A stretch of 64,000 bases of DNA from Casuarius casuarius (Eukaryota > Chordata > Aves > Casuariiformes > Casuariidae): NCBI GenBank assembly GCA_003342895.1, contig PTFA01000304.1:572133-636132 (forward strand), read 5' to 3'. The notes beneath the pieces were generated by a model, which saw only the letters and a program-made list of their open reading frames with translations, was not told the origin of the DNA and did no database searches. Positions 1-13,200 of the stretch are shown here, piece by piece. Made by a program: the position numbers and the translations under genes. The first letter of the stretch is position 1, and every line of letters starts with the position of its first letter.

Positions 1-3000
1 CAAACACCGGTCTAGCTGGCAGGAAATACGCTAACCATGTGGTTATCATCAGTGTAATATGGTGTTGGCTACAGCACTGAGAGCACCTCACTCCACAGAC
101 GGATGGCATTTTTTACAGGCTTGTAGACAGCACAGCAATGACTCCACGCAATTAACACAGTTTTGGAGACCTGTTGTTAATGAACGGCACAAAACTCAAC
201 TCACACTGGGTGAAACTCCACTGACCTTAAGAGAGTTGCTGTAAGGATCAATCCAGGCTATTAAATCTCTCTCAAGCTTTCCAGTCATAAAAGAAAAACA
301 AAACTGAGTAGTAATGCAATTTTAGTAACCATATGTAATGTTCTTGCATAACAGCGCAACATACTAATTTCATGAATAAATTATTTTGTGTCAAGTCTAC
401 AGCACCACCGACAGACTGTTCACGATGGATTGAACATCAGTCAGGACTTGGAATGCACACATAAATCTTGTTTATTAACAGATCATTCATTTGAAAAGTA
501 TTGGTTATTTTAATTAAACTGAAAATGACTTATAAAGTCTCTAAACCTTACAAATCACCACCAACCTTACACATCCCACTAAAGCACTTGACCTGGCCCC
601 ATCCTCAAAACACGTCTATGAATTACAGACCATATGAAAGTGAGCTTAAATAAGTGTATCTTGAATAAAAGTTGGAAACATCACTTTTCAAGGTGGAAAG
701 GGACCGGGTAAATTTAGCCTCAGTCCACATGCCCACAAATCACACAGTTACCTGTATAACAACAAGCCCCTTGCTGGCATATTCACTGGTTCTGATTCTA
801 TCACCAGGCTGGTACCTACCAACACAGCAAGAGACCAACAGATTTTCCCATCTCTTCCAAAAGCCCTGGCAGGCAGCAGATACATAGTTCCACATGTTTC
901 TATCCTATTCTCTTACCACCACTAACCAAGGTCTCACCGAATAAACTTTGAGAATGGGAGAGGGGAAGAGTGGGAAGGAATGGGGAGCCGACTGCCATTA
1001 AAAGGCAGAAATTGGTAAAAGTTGAATTAACACAACTTTTTGGCATATATTCCATCTTCTGCTGTATTGCATTTCAACTCTCCCCTTCACCCACAAAAAA
1101 TTCCACTGCATTTGAATTGTACATGTGTAAAGAGCAGTGCCACCAAACAAAAAAAGCAGACACAGATATGTATCAGAAATATGTTGACTAAGAAGTCCAG
1201 GTAATACTGACCCAAACCAACTTGAAAGCAATTACAACAATACGCATTTGTTGATCGCTTTAAAAAAAGCTTAGCTCATTATTATTTTTTCTTTGTTTGA
1301 AAAAGAAATCTCATGGTTTATTCATGTTTTGTCATTCATCTGTATTATTAATAGTTATTAAAACATTTAAAACCATTGGGTGATGCAAATACAATATTCT
1401 TTACCGAACAACATGGTTTGCCACTTTTGCCACTAGTCATTTTCTTTAGTGACACGTGCTTTTATATTTCCATAACATCTGACTATTATTTTAAACTTGG
1501 TGTTAATTTTACAGTATATGCAAACACATCGAGAAATTGGGCTGCAGAGCAATTTCATCTGTCCATAGAATTCTAAATTTTAGCCAAGTACTTTTAGCAG
1601 AGAATTATTTCAGGAAGCTGCATCATTCCCATATTTCTACAGTAGTAGCTACTTGTGTATTCACATTCTTTGATAACATCAACTTTAGTTTTAAAGCAGA
1701 CTATTAAAGTAAAATATTAGCTAAGGGATATATCCTGAGCAAACTATGAACTGGACTTAAAACGATGTTCCTCACTGGCTAAAATGTCAGCGTGCTTGTT
1801 ATTTAGTCCTATCTTCATCAAACTACTTTTATACACTTTTGCTATTCAAAACTAGTTATATTCCAGTTAGAGAGGAAAACATAGCAATTTACTGAACAGA
1901 TCACCTGGAATTCTACTTGCAATTACAGAGAAAATTTACTGGTATTTTGACAAATTTTATTCAAATAAAATGGTTAAACTCATACCAAAGTTTTAAACAA
2001 AATACTCAGGAGCAAACGTGTGCCTAACCTGAGCACGTTTTGTGCACATGAACCTGTTGCTGACAGAGAAACAGCTGCTGCATGAGCAAAGGCTCCTTCG
2101 CCTGTGAAAGCAAACGCAACCTCTAGCGCACACAGAGGCTCATTTCTCAAAACTGGGCACCTGAACACTGCACCACAGCTTATCCTTGCTCTTAAAGTCA
2201 TTAGGGAGCGATACAGTGAACGCAAAGGTGAGGGTGACTGTTTGGATGCAGGCCTGGTGCAGAAATAAGGGAAGAAGCTCCAACGCAGCCTTTTCACACC
2301 CATCTCAACTGGGGACAGCCCTGCCTTTGGCTGAAGGCTCATCCCTAAAATTCAGGGATGGCAAGGAAGTTGCACCAGCAGCTAAAGAGCAAAAAGGAAC
2401 GGCACGTTAGCGGATGCGCAGAACAACAGAGAAACCGAAGTGGCAAATGCCGGACGGCGATGGGTGGTGCTTGGGGCTCCTGGAACAAACATCATCTCTG
2501 GAGGTTCATCTCCTCCAACATTTTCCTTTACCCGTGCTCCTAATTCTGAAGACTCAAACACATAAGCCATTTCAGGACACCTTTTGTTTTATCTTGCTTC
2601 AAATAGGGATGTAATTTATTTTAGAGACAGAGAAATAAATCCGGGGTTGAGAGTAGGTTGAAATTATGAATTTATGATTAGCTGTGACAACAGTAGGAAC
2701 ATGTGCTGGATTCATAATCCATTTATTGGCTAAATTTAGGTAATCTGGTCTTCACAGCACTTGCCAGCAGGCGCATCCCTGCTATCGGTGGTCAGCAAAA
2801 AAGGGCAGACGCTTGAAGTAGTCAAGTGCAATTCAACTACTTATATTTGGACTCGGATCGTAGTTTTGTTGGTACTGACTTCACTGATGCCACGCAAACA
2901 CAGGTGTTACTGTGTCTGTCATCTACCACAACTTCTTTCTGCAACTAACTCCCTGCTGGGTTGTGGAGCAAATGTAACCTTGTTTAGGACACGACCCTCT

Positions 3001-3837
3001 ATTTCCTCGGGATAAAGAGGAGCAGGGACAAGAACCTAACTCGGTTACCTCTAAGGGCTCCGGAACAAAGGCGGGTGGCTTTTCGCTTGAGACAACGGGT
3101 TAGAAAGGAGCCGATCTGGGTCTACTCCTTGGTTTGCCAAAGAATTCACGCAGCAGTAGGCAAGCTGCAATTCTCCTATTTCAGTTTTAGATCAGCAACA
3201 GGGGATAAGAGTGTTATTTTTCCTCACAGGAATGTTTAACAACATAATAGCTCATGTCCATAAGAAGCTCACGTATGGCAGGAATATGGACCAGAGAAAT
3301 TCCTGTGCTGCTGAATGTGACTACGCAGACATCGCTCGCAGAGGTGGAAGAGGCAAGGGGAGTCACTCAGCCAGAATCAAGTGGAAAGAAATTAAAAAGT
3401 AAAAATTAATAAATACTATGGATAAGAAACTGTACGAACAGTACGACTGATAAATCAATCACTCTACAGAAAGGACAGGCTTGCAGCAAACGCACCTTGC
3501 TACAGGCTCCATGAAGGGAACTCGTCACGAAGTGAAATCCGTATGGAAGAAAATCATTAAGTACTCAAATTGGAGCTCTTAATTGCTCTCTACAAGTCAG
3601 CAAATCCAGAAACAAAACACACCATAAAGCTTAAAACACAAAGAATTTACACCCTATAACAAATAAGGAATTAAAAAAAGCAGTACGCCCACATCTGCTG
3701 ACCCTCTTGCAGCTCTGCGCAGCAGTCAGTTAATAGCTGCCCTCTCCCTTTCTTTGATAAGTATTTTAAAAACAAACATCTTAAAAAAAGATTTCTCCTA
3801 CAACTCTTCTGGAGCAGCCTGGCACACTTTCAAGCTA

Positions 3838-3985
3838 TCAGCGCGGCTCGGCGGGTGCTGAAGTTGGAGAAATACGACCTGCTGCACCTACGGCAGCAGC
3901 CTCGCCGCGCTCTCTCCTTCCCCGAAATGGCAGCGGCGGGAGAGGCGAGCGAGGCTTTCGAGCCGGAAATAGCGTGAGAATAGGC
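3838..3985. promoter_or_regulatory. CpG-rich patch with open frames on both strands
   Basis: This is a short CpG-dense stretch (GCGCGGCTCGGCGGG, CGCCGCGC, GCAGCGGCGGGAGAGGCGAGCG) inside AT-rich intron. It contains a plus-strand ATG followed by MAAAGEASEAFEPE and then a GTGAGA donor-like site, a layout typical of CpG-island first exons. It could be a small promoter or regulatory element. The open frames on both strands are expected from GC content alone. Confidence 0.3.
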
Positions 3986-6900
3986 GCCCTCATGCTGCTT
4001 CCAGCCCTTCCTGATAGCGCAGGGTGTGAAATGGGTTGCAAATACTGTCTCTCGCATTATTTCCTTTTCCACCCCGGCCAAAACCAGGAAGCGTCAGCTA
4101 GAAGATATCCCGAGAAAGCACAGCGTAAAAAGAAAATAAAAATCATATTCCTGACCAAGGAACCTAATTTAGCCAAGGATAACTAAAGCAAAAATCCATA
4201 TATTTGTGGGCACAGCCTAATAATTACCCGTGCAGAAAAAGCATTAGGAGGCTCGTGTACCCTAACTTTGCGCATGCCTTGCTGCAGGGCTAACTGAAAG
4301 GCTACGGAAATCAAAGCAATTATCTTCAGGGCCATCCCCGGGCTTCAGCTGAGGCTGTCCAGGACCGCGAGGAAGTCTCGGGCTCTCGTGCCATGCAGCG
4401 CATTCGTACAAGAGAGATCCTACCTATTCTGACTGCCAGGTGGGTATTTGTGAGGCTTGAGACACACAGATCTTCAAACAAAGATCAGTTATCATCGTTT
4501 GGGGTTTTCTGTACTCTAGCTAATTCTGTGTCCTTCTATTTATTAGCAGCAGCCTCATACCGCAGCTTCGGTAAAAACATCCGCCCTCTCCAGCGTACGT
4601 GGAAGGGGCAAGAGCAATGAAACTTGGTCTCCTCTGAACATCTCGCTCCCTCCTTGCAGCCCGGAGCGAAACCAGTGCCAGCCTCCCAGACCCTGTTCTT
4701 CTGAAAGCAGAATTGAAACCAATTACTTAGTAGGCCCGGTTAAGAAAAGGGAAACGGCCTCCTTTCCTTTCTCTGCCTCTCCCGCCTGCTCACACGCACG
4801 GGCAGGAAGCGTGGCGAGGCTCACGACGAGCAGAGGCAGCGACTCCTGACGCCGAACCGGCCCCTCCGAAGGGACCTCTCCCCGCGGTGGGAGGCTGAGG
4901 GTGGAGGACAGGCCACCAGAAGGACTCTCCAGCAGCAGCAGTCACCAGCCTGGCCTCCCTCTTCACACNTCCAAAGGTCACAGCTGCAATTCAATGGAAA
5001 GCTGAGATGGCACCTGCGGCTTTTGGTAAAGTCGTCTTTTCCGAGCAACTCAACCGGGAACTCGGGGGAGGAACGATGGGAGGCAAACGTGCACTAGGCA
5101 GCGTGAAGCCTTGCAGAATTTAAGCTGCTGCTCAGGAACAGGTGAAAAATACCCTTGCTGGATTCTCTTAATACCCACATCCTAGTTATGCTGGTAGGTC
5201 ATACTAGGTTGCAAATTAATATTAATTCCCACTTCCCTGGGAAAGGGATGCAAGAAAAACTGACCTTTCTTTTGGTCTGCATTCGTTCAGGAGCGCTCTT
5301 GACTAGTCAAGAACACTTTCTGTCCCAGCATGAACTTCGCAAGAGTGCAAGTCTCCATTTCCCCAGTGACCTTCTTCTCAGGGCGCTTCAACATCCTGAA
5401 GCTACGCCATGCTTTAAAACCATTGACTTTGAAAGACCCTTCTACGGGACTCAAAGATCCCTACAGAAGTCCCACATGTATCTTATTCAAGTTGGGCAGA
5501 AGCAGAAATGCTTTCATTTTGCTATGGACATTTCTGAAAGCCAAACAACCCCCTGGAAGATAAACATTCTTGACTGTGCCCTAGTGAAAAACAGACAAAA
5601 TTGATTTGAAACATCCGGCACAACTTACTTGTGCTATACTTTGCAAAAGTTCCTATATATAGCTATATAACTTACAAGAGTGAAAAATGCATTTTTTTTT
5701 AAATATAGAATGTTAAACTGAAGACAAACTTTACACTAAGCAATTCACCCTTCAAAGGTGGTGGTAGCTAAAAAGAAGATTTACCAATAGCAATAAAAAG
5801 TGATATTTGATTCCTGTGAACAAGAAATTTTTTTAGAATTTTAAAGAAACTCACGAAGCACAGAATCCATTAATATTTAAAAATATACTCCATTTTCAAG
5901 AGGAAAAAAGGATTTTTGGAAGCTGGATTTATCTTGAAATAGAAAATTAACATTTTTGCTTTCCACTTTAAGTATGGACAGGGACCTTCAAAAAGGGAGA
6001 ATGCTTAGAAACTAAGACTCTTCTACGAAAGAAGCATCGACTCCAACACTGTCCTTGGCTCAACTTTCTCTTTTAATTCCTGTTACCTCTGACGACATTA
6101 GTCTGCACATTCAAATTAAAATAGGCTTCACTTGACAAATTTCAGCTACTTTTTATACCTTGCCTTTGGTGCATTTTTAAAAAATGTGGTCACTGGGTTA
6201 ATTTCATGGCATCAATCATGTCAGATTTTACTAGAAGTAATTTATGTCAGGTCACTTGAAAATTCAGTATGGTAAGGACAAGCACAAAATTTCAAAGCGA
6301 TATTAACTTCCACGCAAACATTTTACAGTTAAAAAACCCTCTCCCTTTGCATATTCTGATCTTGAAGGCAACACCAATGCAGCATCACAAAGCAGAAGGG
6401 ACAGGAACCAACAACTAGAAAGCTCCTTCCATAAGAAACCAATGCCATATCCTTTACATCCAATTTGAATAAATACTAAAGTTACAAAGCATTTTTACGA
6501 AGGAGACAAAAATGGTATCTTAGAAGAATTTCTGTAATTTGTCGACAACGTACAAGTTTTATTTTTGGTCCCACAGGCCATGATGTAAAATTCAGTGTTC
6601 CACTAGATGGAGCAGGACGGTAAAACCACCACAAAGGCCATTCCCCTGCTGACCCACGAAAAAGTCAACATCCAGCAGTCAGGTATGAGAGCAATTTTTA
6701 GCTCTCTTCTGTACATTCAGAGCAAGACAAAATTTTTTCCTTTTCCAAAAAGAGCAATATAAAAGAAAAGGGTGTAGCATTACCTATTTCTTCAGCAATA
6801 ACAGAAGATGACTATTAACAGACACTAACCAGATAACCAAGAACCATCAGAAACAAAACTTTTTTTTTCCTCATTCTATTAGCTTTACACTACAAAGACA

Positions 6901-7420
6901 AAATTTACTGGATAGTTGACACAAAACAGAATTTTTGAGCAGTTTTTACTTTGTAGCGGCTGAACTTGCAGGGAGATCTACACCAAACGATCAAACATTA
7001 GTCACCTAATGGAAGAGACATCGCTACAAATAAAACAAGCGAACACTAGCAACAATGGCACAACTTCAAAGAGCCTTCTGGAGACCTGGAGCTGTGCAAG
7101 TCATAGTAAAATTATCTCCCTGGTCTCTTTTCAAGCAGAGCTAATTGTTGATTTTCCTTCAAGTCTACCTAAGCCAAAAAAAGAACCTTATGAATTTTAT
7201 TTTGTCTCACGTGCTTTCATTTTTAAGAGACTCAGTAGCAGACACACAAATTCCAGTCCTCCATCATCATGCGAAAGGAGAAGCCTGCATTTCCCTGACT
7301 ATTAAACTTATTTCAGCTTCTCCAGAAGAAGCAGAGTGTAAATTAATAGAGAGCTGTTTTAGCCATTAATATTCCACATTTAAACCCTGCAATTCTTGAA
7401 TATACATAATGAAAACACCA

Positions 7421-7445
7421 GGAATCATCACAGGGAATCATCACA
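7421..7445. repeat. Direct repeat of GGAATCATCACA
   Basis: Two exact 12-bp copies are separated by one base, followed by related ATTATCACA sequence. A small local duplication. Confidence 0.75.
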
Positions 7446-8117
7446 ATTATCACAAACATATTGCAATAATAAAATTCTGAACTATACCGTATTACTTCAC
7501 GTGATAAATAACTGCAAACATGCAGCAGTCTCTCTCATGACAATACTAATTATCACAGTAGTATAAATAGCAGATGGGAATGAATCACCCACTGATATGT
7601 GCGCGAAGGCACACAAGCAGAAGTCCCGGTGACTGATCACAGGTTTCTCGTTGCTGCCATCTCTTTGTTTTCAGATAAATAAACTGTGCTAAAAGCAAAA
7701 GCTACAAACGTGGACCTGTTTCACGCTAACGTACTTTCCCACCTATTAACACTTGCTGCAGTGTCTGAAGTTTACTGTCATTTGGAAAGGAATCTGGTCT
7801 AAGCGGAAGCAGTAGGAAATTCGGACTTTGAAAGACTTAAGCTGTCCATTTTATTAAGGTCTCAGTCTGTGTTAAGACCATTTGAAAGCATCTGCAAGGT
7901 TTTCAATATAGATATTACTAGGTGTCTAACCGAAAGCCAGTTTTTCTAGTTGTCTGAATGGCTAACTAACAGAAATCCACAGTACAGCATACATTCCTTC
8001 TCTTCAAAGGTACCACAGAAGCCAGCACCAGGACCATCCAAAGCACTCTGTTACTAACATCCAGGAGAAAATGTGTACGTAGCAGTCGAAATACAGCAGA
8101 ACAGAAACCATACTTAC

Positions 8118-8215
8118 TACTGCGCACAGTCGATCAACTGATATTCGTTAGACCTCTCATAGCAGGCTTTCACACCTTCGTCTTGCCAAAGTGTTTTCGT
8201 ATGTTCATAAAACTC
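8118..8215 (-). CDS. GNAS: G-protein alpha-s subunit, coding exon 6 (internal)
   Basis: This 98-base exon encodes 32 codons plus two bases of the helical domain of Gs alpha. It begins [17 protein letters not shown] and ends with [15 protein letters not shown], a stretch almost invariant in the Gs/Golf class (about residues 145-176 of human long Gs alpha). It ends with TA of a split tyrosine codon, as in mammals. The acceptor is TTACTCTTTCAG and the donor is GTAAGTAT. The exon lies 21.3 kb downstream of exon 5, an unusually long gap for this pair. The next exon should begin with C and encode the FLDKID segment, but nothing matching is visible below 8118, so exon 7 and the GTPase exons with switch I and II lie outside the window. 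Intact frame and splice signals argue against a pseudogene. Confidence 0.95.
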
Positions 8216-10221
8216 CTGAAAGAGTAAAAATACAATCAGCAAAAACAGGTTACGCATGAAGAAAACCGGCACAGGGTAACACATCGTTACCACCGGAACA
8301 GATGATAAGCGGTAGCGTATTTAACAGCAAACTCTGGAGATCTTTTAGAAACTCACTCCAAAAGTTCAGTTGGGTTTCTTAATCATCTTATCTTTACAGC
8401 ACTTTATAACTTAAAGAACTGCTTTGCAATCATTTTTATTGAGTCCAACTATATTTTGACTCTTTGGAGAAGGGTTAATTTTTCATTACGGACAATTCTG
8501 TTGGTATTTTCATGAGCAATCCTGTCTGGTAATGTTTGCTCTTTAATTCATGATTCCACTGGACACTATATTTGCTTTTCAGTAATTCTTACATAAAGGT
8601 AGCAAATAAAATAAATTATTTATTTTATCCGTAAGATATGGAGGCTCAGTACCTAATTAAATTTAATTTAGAACTGTAGAGTGTTAAAAGAACAAAAAGT
8701 GCTCATAGAAGATCACTCTCTCTGCAACCTCTAAAGCTAACGAAAACTAAACAGCAGATTCAGGTCAACATTTTCAAAAGCTTTCCAAAAGTACCTGCAT
8801 CTGGAAAAATTTCTCAGTAAACTCCCAAGAATCAAATCTCTTTTTAAAAAAGAATGGAATGGTGGTTCCTATGCAGTTAACATGCTTTAGAAAATACTAC
8901 CTTTATATAAAGCCATTAAATATAATAACAATTACAGGTCATTTTTCATTTTTTTTAAATCTGTTGTTCATGTACGTACAGATTAGAGTTCAAGGAGGCC
9001 TCATTAACAACTCTTTGCAGTGGTAATTTAACCAACTATATACATGAGGTGTGGGTGGGAATCGAACAAAAGATGCCGTGAGGACGTAAGAAAATGGCAA
9101 CAACAAACACCTCTCGTCTGATGTTTTGTCCCATAGTGAGTCCTTCTCCGTATGATAGAGAGATTCAGAAACATGTGACAAGGATATCACAAGCAAAGGT
9201 GACTGCCTATACTTGATTATTGTCTTNATTAAAAATGAACAGTTCCCTCACCTAAAAAAATATAACGTATTCATAACTGGCACATTAATTTTCACAGAAA
9301 GACACTCATTATTATTCCAAAGTTGTGTTTTACTTTATCTGCTGAAAGCTGATTTTTCAAAAATTAAAAATATATCCTGGATGCACTTAGTCTTGGCCAC
9401 AGCAAAATCGAGCCTGCTCTGAAGTCTGCAAAATCAGCCTAGGATAAAAATGTTTTTCTTTTTTCTAAACTGAATATGATATATTGCTCCAATTCGCAGT
9501 CCTGGAAATGTCAGAAATCCACTTACGGATTAAAAAAATCCAGCCCTTCAATTTAAAATACAGTTTATTTGTGGCAAAATGTATAGGGTAATTGATGAGT
9601 AGGTTTCACTTGTTTTGCATTTTCCGAGTTAGTGGGGATCTCTAGGGACAACATGGTAACAGGACCATACTAATTGCAGACCTCTGTATCTTACTACATA
9701 ACCCCAAGGGTTTACAGAATTTTCTCTTTTGCAGTGTAACGACACACTAACTTCAGAAGAAATACGCTGATATGAAGCTAGATGGTGTTTTGATTATACC
9801 AGCCTTAAATGTTATAAACCAAGATAGGAAAGCCGATAATCTAAAATGCAATGTTTCAGTTTTGTTGAACTTGCAAGACCAGTATAAAAATACAACCAGA
9901 AGACCGTTATTTTCTGCATACGAAAGAGGCACTTTGGCTCCAGCATGGGTGCATGTCATACACATATTTCTGGCTATCAATCTAAAAACTTTTGAATAAA
10001 CTTAGCAAGAAGAACAGGAGCTTAGTAATTTAAATACACAGACCACTGTGTGCACTACTTTTATCAGTGACCATGGACTTCTGGCTGTATCGCAAAGCTT
10101 TTTGAGTGTTTTGGACTAAATACTCTTATTCTGAGTATCAACTGGCTCAGGTACCATATTCCAAACCAACCTTTCTGCATCTAGGACAGCATATGAACTA
10201 GCTGTACTAGTTGTAATATAG

Positions 10222-10241
10222 TTTTTTTTTTGGGGGGGGGG
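10222..10241. repeat. Adjoining T10 and G10 homopolymers
   Basis: Ten T are followed directly by ten G. A second G-run of about ten lies at 13800-13809. Such runs are prone to length errors in sequencing. Confidence 0.85.
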
Positions 10242-13200
10242 AATATTTTACAGAAAAGAATGCATTATTTTAAATAGCCGTTTTACTGCTTCAAGGTCCC
10301 TCCAGTGACGTAGCTTAGGAATCCTTCTCTCTCTCGGGATATCAGTGTCTCGCATTCTTTTACTATCAGCGTGGTAAAAAGAAAGGGGTCACAACCAAAT
10401 GCAACTTTCACTTGAAAATTTCTTAAAAGAAAAAAAAAAAAAGAAAAAAAATCACTTTCCTACCAGAATATTAACTAACACCTAAACTGCACCTGAAGCT
10501 TTAAATGGCATCTTAAAAATGCCTAACGGTATCTTAAAGTAAATTTAGTGGATTTTCAAGCCTCCACCCTTCTTTACAGGTATAAGATGCACACGAGATT
10601 GAGTGAACAATTGTGAGTATCAAAGACAGAAACAGCCTAAGAAATGCAAATTTGGTCTCACCTTTATTGCTGTTGAAGTCACTAGCTGTGCATACACACA
10701 AATGCACACGACATGTCTAAAAATACTCTCTACGGTGGAATTTCCTGCCCCCTCCCACCCCCCTGAAAGTTTATATATAGTATTAGCTATATCTTTTCAG
10801 TTGTGTCCCCCTTTTATGTTCTGTTCACGAACAAAAAGACCAGCTTAATTTCTTTCATAAATAGGTAAGAAGATTTGGTGCAATTTTAAGTATCAACAGC
10901 TTATATGACCATTTGCTGTTAAAGGAAGTCAAAGATAAACTGAAATCTTAATTCTAATGCTGGGTTTTCTATCTGCCACTGCTGGAGATACGCTCATTTG
11001 ATGCTTTCATTTCCAAGTCCTCCTAGTTTTCCCCTCCAGCTGGGAGACCAGTCAACTACTTTCAGTCTTCAACTACAGCACAGGATAGTGAGGAAAATGT
11101 CTTTCCTAAGCAAAAAGGGGTAGAAAGAGAAAGTAAGGAGGAGAGAGAGATTTCTCTGAAACCTCACTGTATTTGAACCGAATCCATCTTGCTGTAGCTT
11201 TATTTATTTATTTAAAAAAGCAGCAGGAGTCTACTAATATAGAACATCTTATGACTCACTTAAGTTATTACTACAAAGCTGGGAAGTTGTCTTAGTCGAA
11301 AAAAGAAACAGAATTGGCAATTGGACGAAAAGTCTCTGTTGAAACAGCAACAAAATTGGATGGACATAAACCATCCAAATTTCTCATCCAAAGACGACAA
11401 GTTGCACCAGACTTCAGACAGTTATTTGAACAATTTGTCTAAAATAGACATCTACCTCAAACTGGGGTCAGCATCTGCCAAGCCAATTATCTTTAAATAT
11501 ATCCCCAAATTACCCTCTTCTCCCTTCACATCTGTAAGCAAGCAAATAACTAGAAGATAAGCTTATAGACACTGCAGTAATGCATAAAAATTATTCATCA
11601 GCTACAAACGTATATTTCAAGTGAAAAGAAACAGTGCCTTAATGAAAAATGCCACAGTATAGTAAAACTCTGTCTTCTGGGCTCTACCCAGAATATGAAG
11701 TTTGAACGAATATTTATGGATTCCCTTTCCTATATGGTCTCTCCCCTCTTGTACTTTTGCTCACTTCTCCTTAACAACTCCTCTTCTCCCTGAATTTGGT
11801 TACCCTAAAGAGTCTGTACGAAAAAAAAAAGTAGGCAGAACTATCATTAATTTCCTGGGTTATTCACATTTTACTAAATATGTAATTGATAATTTCCCTG
11901 GCTTATTCGGTATATGATGTTTTAAGATGCCAGAGTAACCCAGCGTTCTCCTTATTTAGAGGTCATCCGCTAAAAAGTTTATTCTAGAGCTTGGATGCCT
12001 TTTTATTCATTTGCAGACAAACTGCCCTCTTGTGCCAGTTTTCTTTACTAATGGCCATGGGCAGCTTGTCCTTGTATGTTAGATCTAGACTTTCTTACCT
12101 TATACCATTTGTTTTTTAATATTACTGTATCTACCTGGGCTCACATCAATAAAAAGGCACGGACAGAACACAGAAATGCTCAAATTTCATACCAAAGAGG
12201 CTGAAACGTCTTGACAATCAAACACTCTTTCTTCAAGGCCCAGACATTATGGAAGATGAATCTCCTAAGGGCACCAAAAACGGGACGCAACACACTCCGA
12301 CTACTACTTCCTACTGCAACTGCGATATTCCGGTAAAGAACTGAAATAAAACAGTTTTTTCAAACCACTTATCAACTCCATCATACCTTGTGGAAAAAGC
12401 ATTTGGAGTAGTTCCTGCAATGAGGTTCTTAAATGGGAAGAAAAGTAAATGCAGCTCCTGGTCCTAGCAGAAACAGCCTGGGATCTAGTTCCACAGGACA
12501 GTCGCAAGCCCCTCAGAAGTGCCCTCCCCACGTTTTGGCACAGTCCTGAAACCCCAAGGTAATGTCTGCATTATAATAATGGAATAATGATCAGTGTTTC
12601 TGCCTCGTTAGGCCAAATTAGCACTCAAATATTGAATACTGCAAAGCAGACTTGTGCTCCTGTCTGTCCTGCTAATCTGAATGGTAACCAGCAATATTTA
12701 CACAACCTTTTCAATATGGTTATTAACTGTCCATGTGGGTTGGAAAAAAAAAAATTCAAGTCCACATTCTTTGAATTTTTTTATTGGCATTTCAAAATCA
12801 GGATCTACAGCAAGTGATGAGTAATNGATTACTGTATTAAAAAGCAGTAGTTTTTCTTTTCTTTTTTTTCTTTTTTAAAGGCTCAACTACCTAACTTGTG
12901 ACAGCCAAGTACGAACATCCTTTCCTAAGCAATCTTTTGTCTTTAGACCATACAAAAAATATCTTCATGCTTTTAGGGACTGACTCTGACCCAGCGTATG
13001 CAACTGGAAACCAGGAAGATGTTCACCAGTGAAAAGCTGCTGAAATGTACACCAGGCTTACAGAGCTCCACTCCAGCTGTATTAGAAGACCATTTATGTT
13101 AAAACAACTGATTTTGGAATTAAGACATACTAGCTAGTTGCTAAAACAGATTTTGATCTCTCACATACACATACAAAATTACACTTACACTAATCGAGAC

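Larger units (their letters stand above)
1..8117 (-). other. Intron downstream of G-alpha exon 6 (partial)
   Basis: This stretch has no convincing exon on either strand. I looked for reverse complements of the next G-alpha exons (YFLDKID, DLLRCRVLTSG, DVGGQRDERRKW) and found none. Apart from a CpG-rich patch near 3.9 kb, a second GC-rich stretch near 4.76-5.06 kb and a 13-bp direct repeat near 7.42 kb, it is ordinary AT-rich intron. The longest open frame (5155-5604, plus strand) begins with TTG, resembles no family I know, and is within what chance allows for this much sequence. Confidence 0.75.

Noticed and set aside
5155..5604. 149-codon plus-strand frame starting at TTG
   Set aside because: Its length is expected by chance in this much sequence, it has no ATG at the start, no domain, and no splice structure.
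7640..7720. Strong acceptor-like sequence CTCTTTGTTTTCAG on the plus strand
   Set aside because: All three frames stop at once and there is no donor nearby.
9040..9125. A GTTCGATTCCCACCC motif on the minus strand resembling a tRNA T-arm
   Set aside because: The bases that should pair in the T-stem do not, and no matching acceptor stem, D-arm or anticodon arm could be folded upstream.
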